Below, piece by piece: positions 16,880 to 26,121 of a stretch of 64,000 bases of DNA (its first letter is position 1; each line of letters begins with the position of its first letter). The notes under the pieces are model-generated. The model worked only from the letters and a program-made list of their open reading frames with translations. It did not search any database and was not told the origin of the DNA. The stretch is from VAZQ01 sp036557705. Its GTDB lineage: Bacteria > Pseudomonadota > Alphaproteobacteria > Rhizobiales > Xanthobacteraceae. The stretch lies in contig DATBHB010000118.1 of assembly GCA_036557705.1 (NCBI GenBank), positions 1 to 64,000 of the forward strand, given 5' to 3'. Both the position numbers and the translations under genes were made by a program.

Positions 16880-18570
16880 TTAGAGCGGTAGCAGGCCGGC
16901 CCGGCGCAAAAGAAAATATTCATTATAGGGGCGATCGTCGGTTACCGCCGGCTTTCCCCACTTAGGCGAGACCAGCTGTTGCACGTCCGTTCGTCGCGAC
17001 AGAATTTTCCTGGCCATCCCCTCAACTGACAGACCCGGATTCCACTCCATGAGGTCGCGTCTGGCGGCTCCAGGGAGGCGCGCCACGAACTGCGCCGGCG
17101 TGCGATCGGGGATCGGCCTCATCGATGCAAGGAAATGATAGCCCCAGTCCTCGATCGATCTGAAGGCAGCAACGTAGGGAAAGGACTCCAGCAGCGAGCG
17201 CGCTACCGCAGATTGGATATGGTCATCGCCTCCCGGAAACCACTGCTGGAGAATGCCGCGCGGAGCAAGATGAGCCTTCACGACCCCATAAAATTCCCTG
17301 GAGTAGAGCAGGCTCGATGCCGCAGCCTCGATCGGCGGCGGCGGGTCCAAGGTGATGACGTCGAATTTCCTGTTGCTGCGTAATAAATAGCGGCGCCCAT
17401 CGTCGATAACGACATGATCCTTGGGATCGGCGAGAATGCCCGGCGCGTCCGGGAAAAAGAAGCCGAAGGATTTGACCACCGCGCCTGAAAGCTCGACAGC
17501 GGTCGTATCAATTCCCCAGCTATGCATCGCGCGGAAGGTCGTGCCCATTCCGAAGCAAATGACCAGCCCCGACGCAGCATGATCCTCCATCGCCAGCGGG
17601 AGGTGCGCCATCACTTTGGTGATCGGCGTCAGAAAGGTCATCCCGACGCCGTTGACCAGCAGCCGCTTGTTCATTCCCTCGCCAAAGGCCACCACGGTTG
17701 CCGAATAGTCCCGGCGGGTTTCGTGCGGTCCGTGATAGAAGATTCCGTCTTCATAGCCACGGCTGACGAAGGTCCCGAAGACAAACAGCGCCGCGTACGG
17801 GAGCAGTGCATCGACTCGCCACCGCAAGCGATCACCCGCCCGCTGGCTCGCCCAGAGGGACAGGGCGCAAGGATCATGCCGACGGCGGCCAAGAGGAAAT
17901 TGATCGTCGCGGCGATCATCGAGGTATTCCGAAAGCCGAAGAGTTCGATCAGCACGAGCGCGCTCAAGATCGTGCCGGCCATGGCGCCGATCACGTTGGC
18001 AAGGTAGAGAAAACTGAAGCTGCTGGAGTTGCGCGGCTCGACCTGCCGGATGAAGGCCATCATGACCGGAACGGTGGCCCCCATCAGGGTGCACCAGGGG
18101 AGGAGAGCGACGAAGATCAGGACGCTCGAGGCGAACAAGTAGCTGCTTGACGAGGTGGCTTGCCCGGCATTGAGCAGCCAATCCTCGCCCTCCTGGAACA
18201 GCCACGGAACCACGAAAGCCCCGAGGCCGATCATGCCTTCAACTGCCCCATAGAGACAGGCCGGCGACACTGCCAAACGGCCGCTGCACCATCGTGCCAA
18301 GCTTCCGCCGAGGAGCGAGCCGAGCCCCAGGCCGAGCATGAAGACCGAGAGCACGCAAGAGAAAACCGGGGTAATGACTCCGAAATGACTGAACGCGAGC
18401 CGTACCCAGACGACTTGATAAAGCAGACTGCAAAACCCGGAACAAACAAACACGCCGAAGATTACGGCATGGAACCAGCTCCCCCCGGCCATAGTTTCTG
18501 GCCGTGGTTGCGATGGGTCTGCATAGAACGGTCGACGGCTTTCGCCGTCCGCTGGCGATGCCAGCGCCAT
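16880..18570 (-). pseudogene. Frameshifted membrane protein / spermidine synthase-like fusion
   Basis: Two overlapping frames together make one protein. The first (from ATG at 18568-18570) gives about 240 residues with several transmembrane helices (FCSLLYQVVWVRLAFSHFG, GLGLGSLLGGSLARW). The second, read one base out of phase, supplies the remaining helices (LLPYAALFVFGTF) and a spermidine-synthase-like methyltransferase fold: CFGMGTTFRAMHSWGID for the nucleotide site, VIDDGRRYLL, ITLDPPPP and a C-terminal NEYFLLR. The switch from frame 1 to frame 2 falls between about 17868 and 17815 and equals loss of one base. No slippery heptamer was seen there, so a mutation or sequencing error is likelier than programmed frameshifting. 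Homologous fused proteins are continuous. Confidence 0.78.
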
Positions 18571-18790
18571 GATCGTCTTCCGGGTCAAGAGCCGATCGAA
18601 ACGAGCGGCAAGTCAAGAGCTGATACCGACGCGGCAGGTATCGGCATATTTTGCCGCATTCCGAAACTCGGCAAGCGCAGGTTCGTTCCTTCACGTTGCG
18701 AGTTGCATGTCGGGTGCAAGACACAACGGCCGTCGAATCGGCGCGAGCCGCCCGGACCGCAAGCGGTGTGGCAAAACGAGCCGCCCCATT

Positions 18791-19897
18791 TCAAAGTTGT
18801 CGGCGCTGTTGCATTCCCCGCTCGGAAATGAACGCCCGTCCGCTACGCCACGTAGCCGCGACGAGGCCGGCAGCCGTCGCGGCCCATGCGGCAAGCGCGA
18901 TCCAGATCACGATCTCCGACCACGACTGCAGGCTCGGAACCTCGACCAATGGTGACAGGCGGAGCGTCGCCACGGCGTACATGCCAAGCGGAAATACGAT
19001 GCTCCACATCAGGGGCGTATAGACCATCGGCACGCGTCGCACGCCGTGCTTCCAAATCCCCAGCAGAATCAAGAGGGGAATCGACCATGTTGCCCATGAC
19101 CAAAGAGCGAGGCAGACCCCATCGATAAAGTGCTGCATTGACCGAAAAGCCGGCGTGCCGCTGACGGCAAAACCGTCGCTGAGATTCGATCCGGCGTTTG
19201 TGCTTATCGCAGCGGCGCCCATCAGCACCCACAGGATCGGACTGACCTCCTCAGGCTTCTGCTCAAAAAAGAACAATCGATAGCAGAGGAGCACGGCAAG
19301 CATTCCGTAGAGAGCGCAGCCGATTGCCCATAATGCGTACAACAACAAAGCCGCCGTCGAAGGAGCGGCGGCACTCGTCAGAGCAGTCTGCACACCGAGG
19401 ATGACCAGCGATTGCGTGCCGACGATTCCGTTCAACCATGCGCCGTTCATCAGCTTCGCCGGTCCGCTGCTGTTTCGGAACAGTAATACCGCAAACGCGA
19501 AATAGATCATGAAAAGCCAGATCGCGAGCGCAGCGAGCCACATCGAAACCGCGATCGTCGGGAAGGACCGGAGCCCAACCCCGCTGCCAAGGACGCCAGT
19601 CGCCGCCACTATGGTGAAGAATGAGAAGACCCGGGCAGGATTTGTCAGATCGGTCCACAAGGCGGCTCCGAATCGCACGGCACGAACGACCGTCAACAGC
19701 CAAAGCCAGGGATAGGCCAGGAGGTTCACTGCGAAGAGCGCGTCGGAAACCTCCCGATGTCCCTGCAAATACAAGCCGTTCGAGATGATTCCCGTCGCCA
19801 TCACCAAGGCGAAAGCGGCGGGATCAAGGTTCGACGTCTCCCTGCTCAGCCATGCTGCGATCAACATCGGCCTGCGGACAGCGCGGATTTCGCTCAC
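18791..19897 (-). CDS. SLAC1/TehA family anion channel (TDT)
   Basis: 368 residues with about ten hydrophobic helices, matching the tellurite-resistance/dicarboxylate transporter family (SLAC1, TehA). The opening NLDPAAFALVMATGIISNGLYLQG is the conserved first helix. Further family-like segments are LWLLTVVRAVRF, MNGAWLNGIVGTQSLVILG and MVYTPLMWSIVFPLGMYAVAT. Relatives conduct nitrate, chloride, malate or sulfite. It lies between the frameshifted fusion gene and the haem-propeller gene, all on the minus strand, but the 200-base gap on one side argues against one operon. Confidence 0.88.
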   Translation of the reverse strand: MSEIRAVRRPMLIAAWLSRETSNLDPAAFALVMATGIISNGLYLQGHREVSDALFAVNLLAYPWLWLLTVVRAVRFGAALWTDLTNPARVFSFFTIVAATGVLGSGVGLRSFPTIAVSMWLAALAIWLFMIYFAFAVLLFRNSSGPAKLMNGAWLNGIVGTQSLVILGVQTALTSAAAPSTAALLLYALWAIGCALYGMLAVLLCYRLFFFEQKPEEVSPILWVLMGAAAISTNAGSNLSDGFAVSGTPAFRSMQHFIDGVCLALWSWATWSIPLLILLGIWKHGVRRVPMVYTPLMWSIVFPLGMYAVATLRLSPLVEVPSLQSWSEIVIWIALAAWAATAAGLVAATWRSGRAFISERGMQQRRQL

Positions 19898-19912
19898 ATC
19901 GGATCACAGGCT

Positions 19913-21583
19913 CTAATCGAGTGGCTCGACCTTTACAATCGACGCCCCATGATTGCTGCCGACCCACAAAACCGGCCGCGGCCCATCGTCCTCGACAAAG
20001 ACTCGGCGGATGTTGGTCGACCTCGGCAACAGGTAGTCGGTAATTTTTTCAGTCTCCAGATCGAGACGAGAGACGCGGTCGGTGAGCATCGATCCGGTCC
20101 AGACTTCGCCATTCCTGGTTGGAACGCTGACATCGTAGGGATCGCTCCGCGGGGTCGGCATCTGCCATTCGCGGATCTTCTTCGTATTCGGATCGAACAT
20201 GCCGATATGATTGGCGCCGTATTCGGCGAACCACAGCCGGTCCTGACCGTCCACCCGGCCGCGGCGCGGCCGCGAGCCTGCCGTCGGCGTCGAATAGATT
20301 GCAGTGTGCCTGGTTTTGGCGTCCATCTTGGCTATCCGGGCATCTCCGAAGTCGAGCAGATAGACATCGTTCTGCCGGTCGGTCGGCATGCCGTAGCCTC
20401 TCACCTGCTTGCCTGACGCATCCTTGACATCGCCCAGGTTTTCGTACTTGCCGGTCTTCAGATCGAGCCGATAGACGTCGTGCATTTCCTGGTTGTTGGT
20501 CCACACCTTGCCGTCCACGTCATCGTGCTGCGGCGAGACCATTGAGGCTTGGCTGCTGGGGCTCTGCCATTCCTTGGGGAACGGATAGGTCGTGACCTGG
20601 TGCGTCTTGCCGTCGATCTTGGCGATTCCGGCCTGATACATCATCGCAAGCCACAAATCGCCATGCGGATCGACTTCGAGGTCGAGCGAGCCCTTCGGCT
20701 CCTCAGGTTTGAGCACCGGAATCGGAATATCGGTCACCTTGCCGGTTTTTGGATCCATGAACCCGACGAAGGGATTGGCAAAATCCGAATACCAGACCAT
20801 TCCATCGGGACCCACGACCACATCGTGCGGCTGCGCCTGTTTGCGCGGCAGGTCGTATTCGGTGATGATCACTTTCGTCGATTCGCCCGTGGGACGGGGC
20901 AAAGCCCTTATCGGGTAAGCAAGCTTGTCGCCTAACCGCGTGTCGACGCTCGCGAGCCAGTCAGCCACCGTATCGACTCGCGACTGCGGGATCGGCGCAC
21001 GCTGACCGCGCGGGCCGGGAAGCAGCCGCTGCGGATGCACCGGCATTGTCCCGGGCGAATAGGTGCCCATGCGCTGGAACACCTGCTTGAACTCATCGGC
21101 ATTGTGCACCGAGGTAAAGACACGCCGCAAGGTGTGGCACCCCACGCAATTGGTCAGGTTGGCCTTGACCGAGTCCTGCCCCGGCGCGCTGATCAGCCAT
21201 TCGGCGTTGCTAAGCTGCGCCTCGAGATCGTCGGCTTTTGCGAGCTTGATGTCGGCCTTGCTGCCGGAACCAGTAACATCCACGGCTTTGGGACTGTCGA
21301 GGCTGAAACCGGTTGCGCGAATTGCGATCGTGTAGTGTCCAGGTTCGATGCGGTCGGCTGGAAAGCTGTACCGGCCCTTGCCGTCGGTTACGACAGTAAC
21401 GGTCATGTTGCTGCCGTCCTTTCTAGCGCTCACAAGCACTCCTTCCATGGCGCCCTCCTCTGGCGAGGACACCTGGCCGGAAAGCGCGGCTGGCGCCAGC
21501 GACTGTGCATGTACCGAGCCCGGTCCGGCCAAGGCGGCAGCGATGCCGGCACAGGTAATCCAAAACAGAGATTTCGATCGCAT
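19913..21583 (-). CDS. Exported haem-c / Vgb-like seven-bladed propeller protein
   Basis: 556 residues. Signal peptide to about residue 26 (PGSVHA). Residues 31-115 resemble a carboxypeptidase-regulatory (CarboxypepD_reg) beta-sandwich (LSGQVSS, GRYSFPADRIEPGHYTIAIRATGF). One haem-c motif, CVGCH, lies at 146-150. From about 260 to the end I count seven blades, each with a [DKR]xW...D.kT..i..y.lP rhythm (MVWYSDF, DLWLAMM, KVWTNNQ, DVYLLDF, RLWFAEY, EVWTGSM, VLWVGSN), as in virginiamycin B lyase. The Vgb lyase chemistry is not assumed; a periplasmic redox role is inferred from the haem. ATG 21581-21583 has AGGAG upstream. A larger relative is at 22610-24775. Confidence 0.8.
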   Translation of the reverse strand: MRSKSLFWITCAGIAAALAGPGSVHAQSLAPAALSGQVSSPEEGAMEGVLVSARKDGSNMTVTVVTDGKGRYSFPADRIEPGHYTIAIRATGFSLDSPKAVDVTGSGSKADIKLAKADDLEAQLSNAEWLISAPGQDSVKANLTNCVGCHTLRRVFTSVHNADEFKQVFQRMGTYSPGTMPVHPQRLLPGPRGQRAPIPQSRVDTVADWLASVDTRLGDKLAYPIRALPRPTGESTKVIITEYDLPRKQAQPHDVVVGPDGMVWYSDFANPFVGFMDPKTGKVTDIPIPVLKPEEPKGSLDLEVDPHGDLWLAMMYQAGIAKIDGKTHQVTTYPFPKEWQSPSSQASMVSPQHDDVDGKVWTNNQEMHDVYRLDLKTGKYENLGDVKDASGKQVRGYGMPTDRQNDVYLLDFGDARIAKMDAKTRHTAIYSTPTAGSRPRRGRVDGQDRLWFAEYGANHIGMFDPNTKKIREWQMPTPRSDPYDVSVPTRNGEVWTGSMLTDRVSRLDLETEKITDYLLPRSTNIRRVFVEDDGPRPVLWVGSNHGASIVKVEPLD

Positions 21584-21868
21584 GACGATTCTCCTGAAAA
21601 CTGGGTTTTTCATCCCGGGTTTCCGCAGGGCAGGCGGCGGATTGTCCAATGTGGACGGCAGCAGCGGGCGAGCATCGCTCAGCCTTTCGCCGGAATGGGG
21701 TTGTGCCGTCCCAGGAACTCGGGTCCCAAACACTTGTTCCGGATCGCCTGAACAGTTGATCTGCTCAACAATAATCGACTTCTCCGCGGCGATTTGGCAC
21801 GGAAACCTGCTCTCCAGTTGAGAGTTTCATCCGATACTGCCAATTGAGCAATCCGGACAGCTACAACG

Positions 21869-22525
21869 ATGAGCGCCGATCGGCTGTTGATTGGATGCGC
21901 CGCGATGCTGACTGGTGCATCGCTGACGGCAATTGCACTCTCATCTGCGCGAGTCGAAGCTGCGACTATAATCGAGGATTGGGCCAGAGTAAGACCCGAG
22001 CCCGCCCCGGAACTGAAGCCGGTAACAATCGACACAAAAAACACCGCGCTGCTTGTCATGGATCTCGTGAAAGGGTCCTGCAACGAGGAGCGGCGCCCAC
22101 GATGTATTGCTTCTATCCCGGTTATCGCCAAGCTGATGAACGAGGCGCGCGCGGCAGGCGCGGCGGTCATTAATACTGTTGCGGGATCGAGCAAGGCAGC
22201 CGACATTCTGCCGGATGTCGCACCCAAATTCGGGGAGGTCGTCCTGTCCGGCACAGTTGCGGACAAGTTCGTCCGCACCGACTTGGAGAAGATGTTAAAG
22301 GACAGGTCCATTACGACCGTTATCACTGTCGGCACAGCCGCACAGGGGGCTGTCCTCTACACCGCCAGCGAGGCCGCATTCCGGGGCTTCAGGGTGATCG
22401 TACCCGTGGATGGCGCCTCGTCGGAAAGCCTCTACGCCGAGCAAGCGGTTGCTTGGTTATTGACGCATGCTCCCGGAGTCGCACAACACGTGACGCTTAC
22501 AAGGGCCGACATTGTGAAGTTCTAG
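21869..22525 (+). CDS. Exported isochorismatase-fold protein without catalytic Cys
   Basis: 218 residues, with a signal peptide of about 32 residues (ending SSARVEAA). The isochorismatase/nicotinamidase fold is clear: ALLVMDLVKG carries the catalytic-acid Asp65, and VGTAAQGAVLYTASEAAF at 154-171 matches the nucleophile block. In canonical enzymes that block reads GxATxxCV; here Ala161 takes the place of the cysteine, and the usual catalytic Lys is not evident either (Gly/Thr near 128). It is therefore a noncanonical subfamily or a pseudo-enzyme. It stands between, and divergent from or convergent with, the two haem-propeller genes, and is probably periplasmic like them. Confidence 0.78.
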   Translation: MSADRLLIGCAAMLTGASLTAIALSSARVEAATIIEDWARVRPEPAPELKPVTIDTKNTALLVMDLVKGSCNEERRPRCIASIPVIAKLMNEARAAGAAVINTVAGSSKAADILPDVAPKFGEVVLSGTVADKFVRTDLEKMLKDRSITTVITVGTAAQGAVLYTASEAAFRGFRVIVPVDGASSESLYAEQAVAWLLTHAPGVAQHVTLTRADIVKF

Positions 22526-22609
22526 AGCGTCTTGCGTTTGTTTCCAGTCAGTTGGTTTCGCTGTCGTATCGGGCGGCGGCGCCGGTTGGGCGCCGCGCCG
22601 CCAGGTCCT

Positions 22610-24775
22610 TCAATGCGCGAGCGGGTCGGGGCGAAGCTGGAAGTGTACGACCATAGGCGTCGTTCCTTTGCCACCCTCCTTGAGCCAAGGAGTCCTGTCG
22701 CCGCTGGTCGTCCATAGCCCCCTGCCCTTCCAACCGGCATTTGCGTCATCGATGCGGCCGTCCAGTCCCTTGGCGTAGAAGCTCAACGGATAAGGCACCC
22801 GCAGCACAACCATGTTTCCGCCCTTGAACGCGATGAGGCCGTCGTTGAGATTGCCGGTCGAGATCGGCACGTCATTTCCAAGCCCGAGCGTGTTGTGCTG
22901 ATCGACCCAAGTGTAATAGCTCGACTCCGCACTGTTGTCGCCGATGCCCTGGAAGCCGGGACCTGGATATTTATGAAACGACCAGCCTTCAGGACATTGA
23001 TCGCCGGTTGCCTCCGGTCCGTTCAACGGGCCTTCGCATTTACGGCGGTCGAAGCTGCCGAGATGCCCGCTCGCGAGCGAAACCCATACGACACCCTTGC
23101 TGTCGATATCGCCGCCTCGGGGGCCAAAGCCCGGCAGCGGAACGTTGTAGATCTCCGCAAGGGCCGTTGAGGGCGGGTTGTCCCCTGGATTGAGTCGCAC
23201 GACCGCTCCGGGATTGGCCCGATAGGTGCCCCAGATCGAGCTATCGACCGGGCTTGGCATCACGGCGTACCAAGGCGCGACAATGCGTTTGTCCTTGGCC
23301 GGATCGACGGACTCCTTAGGCTCGACATAATCATCGCGCTTGCCGTTGCCGTTGGTATCGAGAACCAGCGCCGTCCAGCCTTGCGATTTGGCGGCATCCC
23401 CGGTTTCGTTGAATTTCTTGGTATCGAGCCAGCCGACCACCGGGCCGCCGCCGCTGGTCCACAGCCTGTCGTTTTCGTCGAAGCCGAACTGCAGGTGGTG
23501 GGTACCGAAGCAGGTGTCCACGAATGTGTACTTTTTCGTTTTCGGGTCGAATACCGCGAGCTCCCGGTGGCTCTGGGTCAGCGGGAACAGCTTGGCCGAA
23601 TCGAGACCGGAACCCTTCTTGCAATAGTCGGGATCATTCACGCCGCGTACGGCCGCTGCCAGCCAGAGTCTTCCATCCTTGTCAAACATCGAATTATGAT
23701 TGTTGACCCGGCTGTCCCAGATCGTCTTGTCGCCCCAATAGGCCGATGGCGCCAGCGGCTTGGCCATCGCCGCGTTTCCGGGCCCCAGCATGGGAGGCAT
23801 GTTCGGATCGCGCACGGGAGCGTGGAAGGTCGTCGCCGTGTTCGTCTTGGGATCAAGAATGGGCAGATTGTCGGTGCTGTATTCGGTTGAGCCGTAAATC
23901 GGTCCATTTGCATTGACCGTGGGGTTTCGCTTATCGGTCGATATCTCATCATGTAGATAGTGCTGCTGGTCGCCCCAGTCCCATGTTGTGACGACGATGT
24001 TCCGTTCGATTCCCTGGGGACGCGGCGGCGTGGAACGGGGCAGCTCGCCGGCCGCGACACGATCGGTCCAATCGGCAAAATACGAGAAGGGCGCCGAGCC
24101 AAGCCGGCCAGCCGCAATATTGACCATCAACTCGCCGGCTTGCCCTGACTGGATGCGCCGCATCCAAGCCTCCTTGGATGTGTGATTGTCGGCGAATACC
24201 GGCGGGATGGTGCGGGTCGAAAGTTGACCCAGCTGATGGCAGCCTATGCAGCCGTTGCTCTTGATCAGGTTGAGCCAATCGGTCTGCTTGACATTCGCCG
24301 GAATGTCGCCGTTGCCGCCGAACTTGCTCGCGTCGGGAATTTTGAGCATCGAGTACCAATAGATCGCTGGATAATACTGCGCTGCGGCAGCCTCATCAGC
24401 CGCCGGAACGGCACGAAGATTGAGTTGGTGCCCGGGCTCTGCGCTGATCTTGGGCGAATCGACAAGCCCATAGCCGCGAACCCACACCGTGTATTTCCCG
24501 CCTGGAAGATCGGGTATGACGTAGCGGCCCTGATCGTCGGTCACCACCATCTTTGCATATCGGGTCGGCAGGCTACGGGTTTCTGCGATCACCCACACGC
24601 CAGCTTCAGGGCCGTTTGCGCCGGTGACCACGCCGCCGATATCGTTGTTGTCGATCGGCACTGGATTATTCTGCGCGCGTAGCGGCGTTGTAGCCACGAT
24701 TACGGTCAAGCCGGCAACCGCCGCCGTACCGAGACAGACTCGCCTTCTCTCCGCATGCGCTCTTGTGTTGGGCAT
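22610..24775 (-). CDS. Large exported haem-c protein with CarboxypepD_reg-like domain
   Basis: 721 residues. Signal peptide to about residue 34 (ATTPLRA). Residues 45-122 form a CarboxypepD_reg-like sandwich (GGVVTGANGPEAGVWV, GRYVIPDLPGGKYTVWVRGYG). One haem-c motif, CIGCH, is at 176-180. The C-terminal ~500 residues hold propeller-like repeats with aspartate/tryptophan strands (GRLWLAA, DRLWTSGGGPVVGW, SSIWGTY, VVWVSLASGHLGSF). It is a longer relative of the protein encoded at 19913-21583. The reaction is unknown; a secreted or periplasmic cytochrome-linked dehydrogenase is one inference. ATG 24773-24775 follows AGGAG; it is divergent from the Bug gene. Confidence 0.78.
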   Translation of the reverse strand: MPNTRAHAERRRVCLGTAAVAGLTVIVATTPLRAQNNPVPIDNNDIGGVVTGANGPEAGVWVIAETRSLPTRYAKMVVTDDQGRYVIPDLPGGKYTVWVRGYGLVDSPKISAEPGHQLNLRAVPAADEAAAAQYYPAIYWYSMLKIPDASKFGGNGDIPANVKQTDWLNLIKSNGCIGCHQLGQLSTRTIPPVFADNHTSKEAWMRRIQSGQAGELMVNIAAGRLGSAPFSYFADWTDRVAAGELPRSTPPRPQGIERNIVVTTWDWGDQQHYLHDEISTDKRNPTVNANGPIYGSTEYSTDNLPILDPKTNTATTFHAPVRDPNMPPMLGPGNAAMAKPLAPSAYWGDKTIWDSRVNNHNSMFDKDGRLWLAAAVRGVNDPDYCKKGSGLDSAKLFPLTQSHRELAVFDPKTKKYTFVDTCFGTHHLQFGFDENDRLWTSGGGPVVGWLDTKKFNETGDAAKSQGWTALVLDTNGNGKRDDYVEPKESVDPAKDKRIVAPWYAVMPSPVDSSIWGTYRANPGAVVRLNPGDNPPSTALAEIYNVPLPGFGPRGGDIDSKGVVWVSLASGHLGSFDRRKCEGPLNGPEATGDQCPEGWSFHKYPGPGFQGIGDNSAESSYYTWVDQHNTLGLGNDVPISTGNLNDGLIAFKGGNMVVLRVPYPLSFYAKGLDGRIDDANAGWKGRGLWTTSGDRTPWLKEGGKGTTPMVVHFQLRPDPLAH

Positions 24776-25090
24776 TCGACTCTCCTGATCTTGATTTGCC
24801 GTGAGCAGGCCCGTCCCCATCAGACCGATGCTGACGGTTTGAACGGCGAAACCGCGAGGTCGTTCCTCTTGCGTCATAGTGGCGCGGATTCCAAAGCGCC
24901 CGGAACGCCGTACGAAAGATAAAATTATCTGATCGGGGCGACGTGCAGGAGCGCGCTGTCGAATAAACAAATCTCGCTACGCTGGAACCGGATCGCCGAT
25001 CTGCGGCGCGGGGGTGCATTCTTGCTGCCCCTGGATGCGTGCGCGGCGCATTCGTTATCGAGCGACTTGGCGTTTTAGCGGAACAGAAAA
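24776..25090. other. Divergent promoter region, haem protein / Bug transporter
   Basis: A 315-base gap between the start of the 721-residue haem protein (minus) and the first Bug gene (plus). It must hold both promoters. A short AT-rich near-palindrome, GATAAAATTATC, at about 24918-24929 is the only local structure noticed and could be an operator; no regulator gene adjoins. Confidence 0.4.
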
Positions 25091-26119
25091 ATGCTCATAT
25101 TTTCGAAGATGGTGTGGGTCACTACGGCCGCTGCGATAATTGCGTGCGGTGCAGTCGCGTCAGTCTCGGCAGCGCAGAACTTCTATGTCGGAAAGACACT
25201 GACGATCGTGGTCCCTTATGGGCCGGGCGGCGGTTACGACACCTGGGCGCGGCTGATCGCACCCTATATGCAGAAATATCTCGGCGCCGCGCAGGTGAAG
25301 ATCGAAAACCAGCCCGGCGGCGGGGGCTTGGTGGGAACGAATGCGGTCTACCACGCCATGCCCGATGGGCTGACCATCGGCGACACCAATGCTGCCGGCG
25401 ATGTCTTCTCCCAGATCGCCGACGCGCCGGGCGTCGCGTTCGATACCGGCAAATTCAGCTGGATCGGCCGGCCGGATAACGATCCTCACATCATCGCGGT
25501 GCATCCGAACGGCCCGTACAAAACCTTCGACGACATCGTCGCACTCAAGGGCGGCAAGAAGGTCCTGCAGTGTCTCGCGACCGGCAAGGGCAGTTCCGAT
25601 TACAATTCGACCGTCATCGTGATGAATGCCTTCGGGGTGCCGTTTCAGATGGTGGCTGCGTTCAACGGCAGCCACGAAGAGAAGGCGACTTTTCTCGCGG
25701 GGGACGGTGACACACTCGCAGTATCCGCGTCGGATATTGCCCAAGTCGGCCCAGACGCGGCTCGCATCGTCCTGCTGAGCACAACTCAACCGTTCTCGAA
25801 ACTGCCGGGAGTTCCGACCGTCGTTCAGGAAGCGGAGAAACATCAGTTGCCGGCCAATACCGCCGATGCACTCAAGGTCATGGCCGAGGTAATGGATATG
25901 GGGCACGCCTTCTTCGCGCCTCCGGCAGTCCCGTCCGATCGGCTAGAGACACTGCGCACCGCCTTTGCGAAGACGTTCCAGGACAAGGAATTCCTGGCAA
26001 AAGCGGAGAAGGCGGGCCTTTACGCCGGCTACGAATCGCCTGCCAAGCTCCAGGAGGCGGCGCAAACCGCCTTCCAGCACAAAGGCGAGTTTACGCCGCT
26101 CTTGAAGACGACGAGTTGA
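25091..26119 (+). CDS. Bug-family (TctC) solute-binding protein
   Basis: 342 residues with a signal peptide ending SVSAAQ. It is a tripartite tricarboxylate transporter (TTT) receptor: LTIVVPYGPGGGYD and VKIENQPGGGGLVGTNAVY are the canonical Bug motifs, followed by IIAVHPNGPYKTFDDI and the terminal SPAKLQEAAQTAF. Bug proteins bind carboxylates or related organic acids in the periplasm and deliver them to a TctA/TctB membrane pair, here the fused permease at 27266. The stop overlaps the start region of a second, broken Bug copy. Confidence 0.92.
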   Translation: MLIFSKMVWVTTAAAIIACGAVASVSAAQNFYVGKTLTIVVPYGPGGGYDTWARLIAPYMQKYLGAAQVKIENQPGGGGLVGTNAVYHAMPDGLTIGDTNAAGDVFSQIADAPGVAFDTGKFSWIGRPDNDPHIIAVHPNGPYKTFDDIVALKGGKKVLQCLATGKGSSDYNSTVIVMNAFGVPFQMVAAFNGSHEEKATFLAGDGDTLAVSASDIAQVGPDAARIVLLSTTQPFSKLPGVPTVVQEAEKHQLPANTADALKVMAEVMDMGHAFFAPPAVPSDRLETLRTAFAKTFQDKEFLAKAEKAGLYAGYESPAKLQEAAQTAFQHKGEFTPLLKTTS

Positions 26120-26121
26120 GC

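Noticed and set aside
17815..17868. Programmed ribosomal frameshift
   Set aside because: No A-rich or X-XXY-YYZ slippery site, nor a clear stimulatory structure, was seen; a plain indel is simpler.
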